A stretch of 64,000 nucleotides of DNA, taken from assembly GCF_021029445.1 (NCBI RefSeq), contig NZ_CP072610.1, positions 806,001 through 870,000 on the forward strand. Reading direction: 5' to 3'. Made by a program: the position numbers and the translations under genes. Source of the stretch: Pseudomonas wenzhouensis (GTDB lineage Bacteria; Pseudomonadota; Gammaproteobacteria; Pseudomonadales; Pseudomonadaceae). The notes below the pieces were generated by a model, which did no database searches, had not been told where the DNA came from, and saw only the letters and a list, made by a program, of their open reading frames with translations. Below are positions 15,821 through 26,672 of the stretch, piece after piece (positions within the stretch are counted from its first letter, which is position 1; every line of letters begins with the position of its first letter).

Positions 15821-18800
15821 TCAGCTCAGCATGAACAGCGCGGCACCGCCGAACTGGGCGCTGAACTGGCGCGCCTTCATCGGCCGGCCGAGCAGATAGC
15901 CCTGCACTTCGTCGCAACCATGCTCACGCAGGAAGTCCAGCTGTGCGTGGTTTTCCACGCCTTCGGCGATCACCATCATGTTCAGGCTGTGCGCCATGGC
16001 GATGATGGCGCGGGCGATCTGCGCATCCTGTTCGCCGTCCGGCAGGCCGTCGACGAAACTGCGGTCGATCTTCAGTACGTCGATGGGGAACTGCTTGAGG
16101 TAGTTCAGCGACGAGTAGCCGGTACCGAAGTCGTCCACGGCGATGCACAGGCCCAGGTGCTTGAGTTCCCTGAGGGTCTGCATCGCACTTTCCACATCGC
16201 GCATCAAAATACTTTCGGTCAGCTCCACCTCCAGGCAGGCCGCCGGTACGCGGGTTCTGCGCAGAATGGTGGCGATCCGCGCTGTCAGATCGCCTTCGGC
16301 GAACTGACGCGCCGACAGGTTGACCGACACCTTGGGGATGCGGATCTTCTCGTCATGCCAGGTCTTGAGCTGACGGCACGCCTCTTCCAGTACCCATTCA
16401 CCGACCTGCACCACCAGGCCCAGTTCCTCCAGTACGGGGATGAAGTCATCCGGTGGTATCAGGCCACGGGTCGGATGATTCCAGCGCAACAGGGCCTCGA
16501 CGCCGGTCAGGCGGCTGCCGTCGCCGGAAAACTGTGGCTGGTAATGCAGCACGAACTGAGCCTGCTCCTGGGCGTGGCGCAGGTCACTTTCCAGTTCCAG
16601 GCGTTCCAGGGCGCTGGCGTTCATGTCGGCCTGGTAGAACTGGAAGTTGTTCTTGCCGCGTTCCTTGGCGTGGTACATCGCCGTGTCGGCGTTCTTCATC
16701 AGTTGGCTCAGTTCGTTGCCGTCTTGCGGGGCGAGGGCAATGCCGATACTGGCCGTGACGAAGAACTCGCGACCTTCGAGGATGAAGGGGCGGGCCAGGC
16801 TGGAAAGAATCTGCTCGGCGACATGAATGGCACGGTTCAGTGCGCTGTCGCGGTTGGCGCGTGGTTGCAGCAGCAGGGTGAACTCGTCGCCGCCCATGCG
16901 TGCCACGGTGTCGTCGCCATCGACGCAGGCCGACAGGCGCACGGCCACGTCCTTGAGCATGCGGTCGCCGGCAGCATGACCGAGTGAGTCGTTGATCGGC
17001 TTGAAGCGGTCGAGGTCGAGGAACATCAGCACCACCCATTCGTCATGCCGCTCGGCATGCTGCAGGGCGCTGTGCAGACGATCCTGGAACAGGGTGCGGT
17101 TGGGCAGGTGGGTCAGGGCATCGTAGTAGGCCAGGCGATGGATGCGCTGCTCGCTAGCCTTGCGCTCGCTGATGTCGCTGAAGAAGCACACGTAGCTGAC
17201 CAGGTCACCTTCCTCGTCATGCACGGCGGTGATGCCGACCCAGGCAGGGAAGTTCTCGCCGCCCCTGCGCTTGAGCCATACCTCGCCCTCCCAGCTGCCA
17301 CGCTGGTTGAGTTGGCCAAGGATGTACTGCACATGTGTCGCCTGCTGGCGGTCGGCGGTGAGCATGCCTGGCAACTGGTCGAGCACCTGAGCCGGCGAGT
17401 AACCGCTGACACGGCTGAAGGCCTTGTTGACCTGCACGATGTAGCCGGCCGGGTCGGTTACCAGGATCGCCGCCGTGGAATGCTCGAATACCGTGGCGGC
17501 CATGCGCAGGTCCTTTTCCGCGCGGCGTTGCTGGCTGATATCGCGGCCTACGGTGAGAATGCCTTCGAAGCGTCCGTACTCGTCCCACATCAGCACCAGG
17601 CGCAGCTCCACCGGAATCTTGTGGCCGTCGGCGCGCAGGCAGTCGAAGACGAAGAGCTGATCCGGCAGTTCTTCGCGCAGGCGATCGAGCCGGTCGCTCT
17701 CACTCAGGGAGTCGCGGATGCGCTCGAGCAGCAGGTTCAGCCCGCTGAGCTGTTGCGGGTTGGCTGCCAGGCTGAAGATGTTGTTGCTCATCACCCAGTC
17801 GACCGAATAGCCCAGCAGGGGTTCGACCGAAGGGCTGACGTAATTGAGCCTGAGCAGACTGTCGGTGGAGAGGATCACGTCGCTGATGCTTTCGGCCAGC
17901 AGGCGATAGCGCTGCTCACTGTCACGCAGTGACTGGTTGCGCTCGATCTGCTCGGTGATGTCCTTGGCCACGCCGATCAGGCGGCTGACGCGGCCGCGTT
18001 CGTCGCGCGCCAGTGCCTGCTCGCGGATACTGAACCAGTGCCATTGACCATTGCGATGACGCCAGCGCAGCACGGATTCGAGCAGGACGCCCTCGCCCAC
18101 CACCTGCTGCAGATTGCGGATGCGCCAGTAGTATTCGGCATCGTCCGGGTGCAGCACCTGCACCCAGAAGTCTTCGCGCATCGCACGCAGCTCGGCCTTG
18201 CTGTAACCCAGCTGCAGGCCCAGGCTGTGGTTGCTGAACAGCACGTGCCGGTTCTGCATGTCATGTACGTAGAGCAGATCAGGAACCGAGCGCACCACCT
18301 CGGACCAGAAACGCTCACGCTCGATCAGCGACAGCTCGATACGCTTGCGGCTGGTGATATCGCTGATGCTCAGGGTGACGGCCTGATAATCCTGAATCAT
18401 TTCCGGCAGACGCAGTACCAGCCATACATGACGCTGCAGGCCCTGTGCGGTGACCAGCTGGGTTTCCAGCTCCACCAGATTGGGGCCTTCGAGCACGGCC
18501 ACGGCCAGGCGATAACGCAGATCGTCGTGCTGTATCGGGCCGTTGTCGATCAGTTGCTGCCAGGCCTGCTCGGTACTCTTCACCCCGAGCAGGTTGAGCG
18601 CCACCTGATTGGCTTCGGTGAGGTGCAGGTGCTCGATCAGCTGCTCTTGGTGTGCGCTATCGGCACGCAGCCAGCGCTGCAGGCCGGCTTCGTCACGCAG
18701 CTTGTGCTGCAGCAGCAGGCTGCGCATGCCGGAGAGATCGAGGACGCACAGGGCCACGCCGGTGCCCTCGAAGATATCCTGATAGCGCCTGCGGGTTTCC

Positions 18801-20026
18801 TGCAGCACGCGCATGGCCTGCTGCTCGTCGGTCACGTCACGCAGCACCCAGACGTAGCCGGCCTGGTATCCGTTATCGCTGATGTCGCTGCGCGTCACGG
18901 CAAACAGCCGTTCGCGACCTTCACGGGTTACCCTGACCAGCTCCGCGCCGAGGTCGCTGCTCTGCTGCGGGCTGTTGAGCAGCAGGGGATCCAGATCCGG
19001 CAGCAATTCCAGCAGATGCAGGTTTCGAGCGCCTTCACTGTTGAAACCGAACAGGGCCTCGGCCTGCGGATTCAGGTAGCGCACCTTGCCATCGGCTTGG
19101 GTAACCAGAATCCGTTCCTCGACGGCGCCAAGCGCGCTGGCAGCCTGGCGCAGCGAGCGGCGTGATTCGGTATTCAGACGTTGTAGGCGGCGTTGCTCGC
19201 GCTGCAGGCCATAGAGCGCCAGCAGTGTGAGCAGGCTGCAGAGAATGAACAGCAGAAATTTACCGGCCAGCGCTGGCATCAGCTGGTTGCCGGCGCGTTC
19301 AGCGTCGAACAGGGCGCGCAGTTGCCAGTCGCTACCGGACAGGGCGAATGCCTCCAGACTGTGCGCCTGTTCTGCGGCGGTAACCGGGGTGGCGCTGAAG
19401 CCTGTTCGTGGCGCGTCGTCAGCGCGTGCAATGACCCGCTGGCTCAGTCTGTCCTCGAGCAGCCACTGATGTTCGCCACGATCCTGATCACGCAGCCAGT
19501 CGTCCAGTACCTGGGGCTGCAGGCGCAGCACGTGATGACTGTCGTCGGGCTGGCGCAGCAACAGGTACAGCGTGCGGCCTTCAGGGGGGCTGAAGGCGTA
19601 GTGATAGTCGTGCGAAGCGTTGTGCCGCAGCAGTTGGCGGATAAAGGCCTGGTCGCGTGATGGGCCTGCGCTATCCGCCCGCAACTGCCCGTTGCTGTCG
19701 AACCAGGCCACGCTGCTCAGTGCCGGAAAAACCTCGCGCAGGTTGCCGATGCGCTGATCGAACCCCTCACTTGCAACGTCACGGCTCTGGAGTATGACCT
19801 GCACCGTCTGCGCCTTGAGTGACATGCTCTGGCTCAGGTGTCTGGCCAGTTGCGTGGCATAGGCCTGATGCAACTGCCTTTGGCTGTCGAGCAACTGGCG
19901 ATATTCCTGAGCCAACTGCCAGACCAGCAATCCCAGGATCGTCACTATCAGTGTGACCAGCGCGCGCCGCAACGCCACGCGCGACTCGCCCGTGGAGGAG
20001 GCAGGCAGGGAGGAGGGAGTTGACAC
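15821..20026 (-). CDS. morA: MorA-type membrane PAS-GGDEF-EAL cyclic-di-GMP regulator
   Basis: About 1401 residues from a GTG at 20026. Order: membrane helix (about 16-40), a periplasmic sensing region with a polar B-like sequence, a second membrane helix (about 245-265), a chain of four or five PAS/PAC modules (several D-I-T-x-x-K/R or D-I-S-x-R-K closings), GGDEF near residue 1044 and EAL (G-V-E-A-L-L-R-W) near 1175. Both catalytic motifs are intact, so synthesis and hydrolysis of c-di-GMP are possible. MorA controls flagellar timing and biofilm in pseudomonads. The start is unsure: the frame is open to an ATG at 20218 and no clear ribosome site marks either. Confidence 0.9.
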   Translation of the reverse strand: MSTPSSLPASSTGESRVALRRALVTLIVTILGLLVWQLAQEYRQLLDSQRQLHQAYATQLARHLSQSMSLKAQTVQVILQSRDVASEGFDQRIGNLREVFPALSSVAWFDSNGQLRADSAGPSRDQAFIRQLLRHNASHDYHYAFSPPEGRTLYLLLRQPDDSHHVLRLQPQVLDDWLRDQDRGEHQWLLEDRLSQRVIARADDAPRTGFSATPVTAAEQAHSLEAFALSGSDWQLRALFDAERAGNQLMPALAGKFLLFILCSLLTLLALYGLQREQRRLQRLNTESRRSLRQAASALGAVEERILVTQADGKVRYLNPQAEALFGFNSEGARNLHLLELLPDLDPLLLNSPQQSSDLGAELVRVTREGRERLFAVTRSDISDNGYQAGYVWVLRDVTDEQQAMRVLQETRRRYQDIFEGTGVALCVLDLSGMRSLLLQHKLRDEAGLQRWLRADSAHQEQLIEHLHLTEANQVALNLLGVKSTEQAWQQLIDNGPIQHDDLRYRLAVAVLEGPNLVELETQLVTAQGLQRHVWLVLRLPEMIQDYQAVTLSISDITSRKRIELSLIERERFWSEVVRSVPDLLYVHDMQNRHVLFSNHSLGLQLGYSKAELRAMREDFWVQVLHPDDAEYYWRIRNLQQVVGEGVLLESVLRWRHRNGQWHWFSIREQALARDERGRVSRLIGVAKDITEQIERNQSLRDSEQRYRLLAESISDVILSTDSLLRLNYVSPSVEPLLGYSVDWVMSNNIFSLAANPQQLSGLNLLLERIRDSLSESDRLDRLREELPDQLFVFDCLRADGHKIPVELRLVLMWDEYGRFEGILTVGRDISQQRRAEKDLRMAATVFEHSTAAILVTDPAGYIVQVNKAFSRVSGYSPAQVLDQLPGMLTADRQQATHVQYILGQLNQRGSWEGEVWLKRRGGENFPAWVGITAVHDEEGDLVSYVCFFSDISERKASEQRIHRLAYYDALTHLPNRTLFQDRLHSALQHAERHDEWVVLMFLDLDRFKPINDSLGHAAGDRMLKDVAVRLSACVDGDDTVARMGGDEFTLLLQPRANRDSALNRAIHVAEQILSSLARPFILEGREFFVTASIGIALAPQDGNELSQLMKNADTAMYHAKERGKNNFQFYQADMNASALERLELESDLRHAQEQAQFVLHYQPQFSGDGSRLTGVEALLRWNHPTRGLIPPDDFIPVLEELGLVVQVGEWVLEEACRQLKTWHDEKIRIPKVSVNLSARQFAEGDLTARIATILRRTRVPAACLEVELTESILMRDVESAMQTLRELKHLGLCIAVDDFGTGYSSLNYLKQFPIDVLKIDRSFVDGLPDGEQDAQIARAIIAMAHSLNMMVIAEGVENHAQLDFLREHGCDEVQGYLLGRPMKARQFSAQFGGAALFMLS

Positions 20027-20410
20027 GTCTGGTGAACCTGCTGACGGTGCGGGGCTATCTTGAGCAGTTGGGCGTGCGAGTCTGCATGAATGCGCGCCAG
20101 CCGGGTAGAATGCCTGTAAATATGGCGAAGTGCCAGTTGCGCCGACGAGCGTGGGTTTGCCCTGCCTCGCGCATTCCGGTAGCTTTGGTGCCGCGCGCGT
20201 GAACGCTCCGCGCGACACTTGGCGTTCGTCCTGTCAGGGGCTACCGTCTTCGTCAGCGTGTCGTTGCCAGGGCAATGAAAATTACCCGCAGCCGGTCACG
20301 GCGGGCAGGTCAGCAGACGCCAGCGGTTTGCCGTCTGCATTACTGCAGCGTTGCGCCGTAACGCCGGGCCCACTCTATTTCAGCCTTTATTCTAACCAGT
20401 CAGGTTTTCC

Positions 20411-22078
20411 ATGGCTCAGTACGTCTACAGCATGCATCGGGTCAGCAAGGTTGTCCCGCCCAAGCGTGAAATTCTCAAGGACATCTCCCTGTCCTTCTTC
20501 CCGGGGGCTAAGATCGGTGTTTTAGGTCTCAACGGTGCAGGTAAATCAACATTACTGCGCATCATGGCCGGCGTCGACACCGAGATCGACGGCGAAGCCC
20601 GGCCGATGCCCGGCATCAAGGTCGGCTACCTGCCACAGGAGCCGCAGCTCGACCCGAGCAAGACCGTGCGTGACATCGTCGAAGAGGCCGTAGGCGAGAT
20701 CAAGCAGGCCCAGGCCCGCCTCGACGAAGTGTATGCCGCCTATGCCGAGCCGGATGCCGATTTCGACGCGCTGGCCGCCGAGCAGGCCAAGCTCGAAGCC
20801 ATCCTGCAGGCCTCCGACGGGCACAACCTCGAGCGCCAGCTGGAAGTGGCCGCCGACGCCCTGCGCCTGCCGCCATGGGATGCCAAGATCGAACACCTGT
20901 CCGGTGGCGAGAAGCGCCGTGTGGCGCTGTGCCGCCTGCTGCTGTCGGCGCCCGACATGCTGCTGCTCGATGAGCCAACCAACCACTTGGATGCCGATTC
21001 GGTGGCCTGGCTCGAGCGTTTCCTGCATGATTTCCCCGGCACCGTGGTGGCCATTACCCACGACCGTTACTTCCTCGACAACGTTGCCGGCTGGATTCTC
21101 GAACTCGACCGTGGCCACGGCATCCCCTACGAAGGCAACTACTCCGGCTGGCTGGAATCGAAGGCCAACCGCCTCGCTCAGGAAGCCAAGGCCGAGGCGT
21201 CGCATGCCAAGGCGATGAAGGCCGAACTGGAATGGGTTCGTCAGGGCGCCAAGGCGCGTCAGTCCAAGTCCAAGGCGCGTCTGCAGCGCTTCGAGGAAAT
21301 GCAGTCGCAGGAATTCCAGAAGCGCAGCGAGACCAACGAGATCTACATTCCGGCCGGTCCGCGCCTGGGCGACAAGGTCATCGATTTCCACAATGTATCG
21401 AAGTCCTTCGGCGACCGCGTGCTGATCGACGATCTGTCCTTCAGCATCCCCAAAGGCGCCATCGTCGGCGTGATCGGCGGTAACGGTGCCGGCAAGTCGA
21501 CCCTGCTGCGCATGATCACCGGCAAGGAGCAGCCGGACTCCGGCACCATCGAGATCGGTGAAACCGTACAGATCGCGAGCGTCGAGCAGAGCCGCGAAAT
21601 GCTCGAAGGCAACAAGACCGTGTGGGAGCAGATTTCCGATGGTTTCGACATGATCAAGGTCGGCAACTACGAGGTGCCGTCGCGCGGTTATGTCGGGCGC
21701 TTCAACTTCAAGGGCGCCGACCAGCAGAAGTTCGTCAAGGATCTCTCCGGCGGTGAGCGCGGGCGTCTGCACATGGCGCTGACCCTCAAGCAGGGCGGCA
21801 ACGTGCTGCTGCTCGACGAACCGTCCAACGACCTCGACGTGGAAACCCTGCGCGCCCTGGAAGAAGCGCTGCTGGACTTCCCCGGCGCCGCCATCGTGAT
21901 CTCCCACGATCGCTGGTTCCTCGACCGTATCGCCACGCACATCCTCTCCTACGAGGACGACGGCAAGGTCAACTTCTTCGAAGGCAACTACACCGAGTTT
22001 GAAGCCGACCGCAAGAAACGCCTGGGCGAGGCTGCCGCACAGCCACACCGCGTGCGTTACAAGAAGCTGGCGCAGTAA
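20411..22078 (+). CDS. ettA: Energy-dependent translational throttle protein EttA (ABC-F)
   Basis: A 555-residue soluble ABC-F ATPase with two nucleotide domains. Walker A motifs are G-L-N-G-A-G-K-S-T (first domain) and G-G-N-G-A-G-K-S-T (second), with L-S-G-G-E signatures and L-L-L-D-E-P-T/S-N-x-L-D Walker B regions in both, and a charged linker carrying the P-site tRNA interaction motif between them. EttA binds the ribosomal E site and gates entry into elongation according to the ATP/ADP ratio. It is divergent from morA and ends at a good terminator. Confidence 0.95.
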   Translation: MAQYVYSMHRVSKVVPPKREILKDISLSFFPGAKIGVLGLNGAGKSTLLRIMAGVDTEIDGEARPMPGIKVGYLPQEPQLDPSKTVRDIVEEAVGEIKQAQARLDEVYAAYAEPDADFDALAAEQAKLEAILQASDGHNLERQLEVAADALRLPPWDAKIEHLSGGEKRRVALCRLLLSAPDMLLLDEPTNHLDADSVAWLERFLHDFPGTVVAITHDRYFLDNVAGWILELDRGHGIPYEGNYSGWLESKANRLAQEAKAEASHAKAMKAELEWVRQGAKARQSKSKARLQRFEEMQSQEFQKRSETNEIYIPAGPRLGDKVIDFHNVSKSFGDRVLIDDLSFSIPKGAIVGVIGGNGAGKSTLLRMITGKEQPDSGTIEIGETVQIASVEQSREMLEGNKTVWEQISDGFDMIKVGNYEVPSRGYVGRFNFKGADQQKFVKDLSGGERGRLHMALTLKQGGNVLLLDEPSNDLDVETLRALEEALLDFPGAAIVISHDRWFLDRIATHILSYEDDGKVNFFEGNYTEFEADRKKRLGEAAAQPHRVRYKKLAQ

Positions 22079-22097
22079 GCGTTCAGTGGAAAATACA

Positions 22098-22121
22098 ACG
22101 GAGCCTGCGGGCTCCGTTTTT
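22098..22121 (+). terminator. Rho-independent terminator of ettA
   Basis: ACGGAGCC pairs with GGCTCCGT around a TGCG tetraloop, followed directly by TTTTT. It starts 20 bp after the ettA stop codon. Confidence 0.9.
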
Positions 22122-22246
22122 CGTTGCGGTGAGGGGGGCTCGAACCGGGTGAAGTAGGGTCTACAGACTTATTCCTGATGTGAGATGTCGAGGGGGAGGC
22201 TGGCGCTACAATGCGCTGCGAGATGCATCTGGATATTGTTAGCGGT

Positions 22247-23472
<1,226 letters not shown>

Positions 23473-25764
23473 ATGAAGACCGACGCGAATGTGGTGCACC
23501 TGGCCAAGGTCATCGCAGAGCAATCGCCAACTTCGCCGGTAGGAAGACTGCCCGTGGCGCTGACCCAGGTGCGTGATAAAGCTGCGCAACAGCTCAAGCA
23601 GAGTCTGCAGAGCCTGTTCGACAATGCCGACGATACCCTCTTCGAGATGGCGGATCGGGCTACCAGTAATGCCGAGCAGAATGCTTTCTTCGAGGCCATG
23701 CGCGACCTGCGCCTGAAACGCAAGAACATCGAGCGCGGTTTCCTGCAGAAGGTGTTCGAGTCTTTCGCCAATCTCAATCAGTACGAAATCGGTAAGCCGC
23801 AACCCGCGCTTGATGCGGTGTCGTTCGACAGCCTGAGCCTGGTGCAGAACGACGAACTGGAAGAAACCGTTGCCCTGGATGCCATGGTGGCCAGGGTGAT
23901 GAGCCGTGATGCCGTTGCGCTGGGGCATCTCACCACGCGCCTCAATGCTGTGATCAGCAAAAAACTCGATGACAAGAGCAACCCGCTCGGCCCGACGCTG
24001 CTCAGTGAATACTTCCTCGATGCCTGCAGTGGCCTGGGTGTGGAGATCAAGGTCAAGCTGATCATCCTCAAACTGTTCGAAAAATATGTGCTCGGCGGTT
24101 GTGATCTGCTGTACGCCGAAGCCAACCAGGCGCTGGTCGCTGCCGGTGTGCTGCCTGAACTCAGGTCTGCACCGCCGCGCCGGCAGCCGCGCCAGGCAAC
24201 TTCGGCCCAGGCGCAGCCAGCCACTGAGGACGGCATGCCCTTGCTCGACGGGGCTGATGCGAGTGTGCAGGAGGTGTTTGGCGCCTTGCAGGATCTGCTG
24301 TCGCAGGTGCGCGGCACGGCGATGCCACGACGTGCCCAGGTGGCCGATGCATTGCCGATTACCAGCAATGACCTGATGCGTCTGCTCTCGCACATGCAGC
24401 AGCGTGCTCCGGCTCAGGCCAGTGTCGAAGACTTCGACCTGCGCGAGCAGCTCGAGCTACTGCTCGAGCGCGCCAGTGCCAAGAGCGGCAAGGCGCGGGT
24501 AGTGGGTGAGGTGGATGAAGATGTGATCAACCTGGTGTCGATGCTGTTCGAGTTCATTCTCGACGATCGCACCCTGCCGGATTCGCTCAAGGCGCTGATC
24601 GGACGTCTGCAGATCCCGATGCTCAAGGTCGCGGTGCTGGACAAGACCTTCTTCAGCCGTGGCAGCCATCCGGCGCGCCGCCTGCTCAATGAAATCGCTT
24701 CTGCGGCCCTTGGCTGGGTCGATCAGGACGATGCGCAGCGTGACAGCCTGTATCAGAAGATCGAGCAGGTGGTGCAGCGTCTGCTTAACGACTTTGTCGA
24801 TGATCCGGCGATTTTCTCCGAGCTGCTGGCCGACTTCATGGCCTTTACCGGCGATGAACGCCGCCGCAGCGAGTTGCTCGAACAGCGCACGCGCGACGCC
24901 GAGGAAGGCAGCGCGAAGGCCGAGTTGGCGCGTCGTCAGGTCGAGCACGCATTGAACGAACGACTGCTGGGCAAGACCTTGCCGGAGGTGGTGGTGCGTC
25001 TGCTGCAGGAGGCCTGGAGCAAGGTGCTGATGCTCACCTGCCTCAAGCATGGTGTCGATTCCGAGGAGTGGCAGGCCGCCTTGCAGACCATGGATGATCT
25101 GGTCTGGAGTGTTGCTCCGCATGAAGACCCGGAAGCACGCCTGCGCTTGCTGGAGCTGGTGCCGGGGCTGCTCAAGGCATTGCGCGAGGGCATGGCCAGC
25201 GCGGCCTTCGATCCATTCTCCACCAGCGAGTTTTTCAGCCAGCTGGAGGTGCTGCATGTGCAGGCTTTCCAGCGTTTCAAACGGGCCTCGTCCGACAGCG
25301 ACGTGGTGCCTGAACTGACAACCGACGCAGCAGAGGCCGGTATCGAGTTGCCGCTGCTGGAGTTGCCGGCTGCGCAAGACGTCGAAGATGCCCCGGCGAT
25401 GGTCGAGGTGGTGGAGGAAATCATTCTGCTCGCGCCGGGCCAGACGCATCCGCAGGAGCCGGATGTGGTATTGCCGGACGATGACGAGGCCTTGTTGCAG
25501 GTCGATGCCCTGCGTGTCGGCAGTTGGGTCGAGATCCAGGAAGACGAAGAGCATAAATTGCGCTGCAAGCTGGCGGCGATCATCAAGCCGACTGGCAAGT
25601 ATGTATTCGTCAATCGCACTGGTATGAAGGTGCTGGAGAAGACGCGCAACGCCCTGGCCGTGGAGTTTCGCCGCAATACCATTCGCCTGCTCGACGATGC
25701 TCTGCTTTTCGACCGGGCTCTGGAGTCGGTGATAGGCAACCTGCGCAGGTTGAAACACAGCTGA
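23473..25764 (+). CDS. DUF1631 protein
   Basis: A 763-residue mostly helical protein of family DUF1631, starting MKTDANVVHLAK. The N-terminal two thirds are amphipathic helices rich in Leu, Asp, Glu and Arg. After an acidic Pro/Val/Glu-rich linker (about 600-655) comes a beta-rich C-terminal segment with V-G-S-W-V-E-I-Q and K-Y-V-F-V-N-R-T-G-M-K-V that resembles a PilZ-like barrel without clear c-di-GMP motifs. It corresponds in position to PA4523 of P. aeruginosa, between nadC and ampD. Function is not established; some databases mislabel the family as thymidine phosphorylase. A cytoplasmic scaffold or RNA/nucleotide-related role is speculation. Confidence 0.85.
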   Translation: MKTDANVVHLAKVIAEQSPTSPVGRLPVALTQVRDKAAQQLKQSLQSLFDNADDTLFEMADRATSNAEQNAFFEAMRDLRLKRKNIERGFLQKVFESFANLNQYEIGKPQPALDAVSFDSLSLVQNDELEETVALDAMVARVMSRDAVALGHLTTRLNAVISKKLDDKSNPLGPTLLSEYFLDACSGLGVEIKVKLIILKLFEKYVLGGCDLLYAEANQALVAAGVLPELRSAPPRRQPRQATSAQAQPATEDGMPLLDGADASVQEVFGALQDLLSQVRGTAMPRRAQVADALPITSNDLMRLLSHMQQRAPAQASVEDFDLREQLELLLERASAKSGKARVVGEVDEDVINLVSMLFEFILDDRTLPDSLKALIGRLQIPMLKVAVLDKTFFSRGSHPARRLLNEIASAALGWVDQDDAQRDSLYQKIEQVVQRLLNDFVDDPAIFSELLADFMAFTGDERRRSELLEQRTRDAEEGSAKAELARRQVEHALNERLLGKTLPEVVVRLLQEAWSKVLMLTCLKHGVDSEEWQAALQTMDDLVWSVAPHEDPEARLRLLELVPGLLKALREGMASAAFDPFSTSEFFSQLEVLHVQAFQRFKRASSDSDVVPELTTDAAEAGIELPLLELPAAQDVEDAPAMVEVVEEIILLAPGQTHPQEPDVVLPDDDEALLQVDALRVGSWVEIQEDEEHKLRCKLAAIIKPTGKYVFVNRTGMKVLEKTRNALAVEFRRNTIRLLDDALLFDRALESVIGNLRRLKHS

Positions 25765-26118
25765 TTCTTTGCCGGGAAGCGCTTCCGGTAACGCTCTGGT
25801 CAGTGGCCCTGCATCAGGATTAAACCTTTTGCTCTTGCAGCGTGCTCGGTATCGATTCGCCGCGAGGCGCGGCTCCTACAGGGGATATCAGGGCTAAGCA
25901 TTTCGGCTTTTGTGGGAGCCCCGTCCCGGGGCGAAGCTTCTGGCTTGGGTGTTGCCCCTGTAACCATTCGCCGCGATGTGCGGCTACAGGGGGTTGATGC
26001 CAGGACGCTGAGCCTTGGCGGCTCGCTCTGATTCTCTCGCGCGCACATCCTGTTGCGCCCTCGCTCTTGGCCGCTGTAGCCGCCTGTTCTAGAGTGGTTG
26101 CTCGTTCAGGAGCATTTC
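25765..26118. repeat. Intergenic region with a REP cluster between the DUF1631 gene and ampD
   Basis: This 354-bp stretch has no supported gene. It holds at least three REP-like units: GATTCGCCGCGAGGCGCGGC from 25854, an opposite unit TGTGGGAGCCCCGTCCCGGG from 25911, and a third, ATTCGCCGCGATGTGCGGC, from about 25967. The first two are an inverted pair. The rest appears featureless apart from the ampD ribosome site at its end. Confidence 0.7.
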
Positions 26119-26670
26119 ATGCAGCTCGACCCCTCGACAGGCTGGTTTCAGGGCATTCGCCATTGCCCATCGCCGAACTTCAATGCACGCCCGGCGGGTG
26201 AGGTTTCCTTGCTGGTGGTGCATAACATCAGCTTGCCGCCCGGGCAGTTCGGCACCGGCAAGGTGCAGACGTTCTTTCAGAACCGTTTGCCTGTGCACGA
26301 GCACCCTTTCTTCGCTGAGATTGCCTCCTTGCAGGTTTCTGCGCACTTCTTCATCGAGCGTGATGGCGGGCTGACGCAGTTCGTCTCCTGTCTGGATCGC
26401 GCCTGGCATGCGGGTGTATCGAGCTTCGAGGGGCGCGACAACTGCAATGATTTTTCGCTTGGTGTGGAGCTGGAAGGGACGGATGATCTGCCCTACACCG
26501 ATGCCCAGTACGCCAGGCTGGGCGAGTTGACCCGGCAGTTGCTGGGCGCCTATCCGGCGTTGTCGGCGCAGCGTATCCGTGGCCATAGCGACATCGCGCC
26601 CGGGCGCAAGACCGACCCGGGGCCGGCTTTCGATTGGTCGCGCCTGCATGCCGAACTGAAGGAGAGGTAG
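26119..26670 (+). CDS. ampD: 1,6-anhydro-N-acetylmuramyl-L-alanine amidase AmpD
   Basis: A 183-residue cytoplasmic zinc amidase that removes the peptide from anhydromuropeptides during cell-wall recycling, thereby keeping AmpR-driven beta-lactamase expression low. Zinc ligands H35, H156 and D166 and catalytic E117 and K164 line up with the known AmpD residues. The start MQLDPSTGWF follows an AGGAG site; an upstream in-frame ATG at 26098 is less likely. The next gene, ampE, begins 2 nt after the stop, so the ampDE operon is preserved. Confidence 0.95.
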   Translation: MQLDPSTGWFQGIRHCPSPNFNARPAGEVSLLVVHNISLPPGQFGTGKVQTFFQNRLPVHEHPFFAEIASLQVSAHFFIERDGGLTQFVSCLDRAWHAGVSSFEGRDNCNDFSLGVELEGTDDLPYTDAQYARLGELTRQLLGAYPALSAQRIRGHSDIAPGRKTDPGPAFDWSRLHAELKER

Positions 26671-26672
26671 CA

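Noticed and set aside
20552..22048. Long open frame on the strand opposite ettA
   Set aside because: It mirrors ettA exactly, has no ribosome site or family motifs, and is a result of GC-rich codon use.
25854..25990. Regular repeats considered as a CRISPR array
   Set aside because: Units are inverted, unequal and without uniform spacers; no cas genes are present. They fit REP elements.
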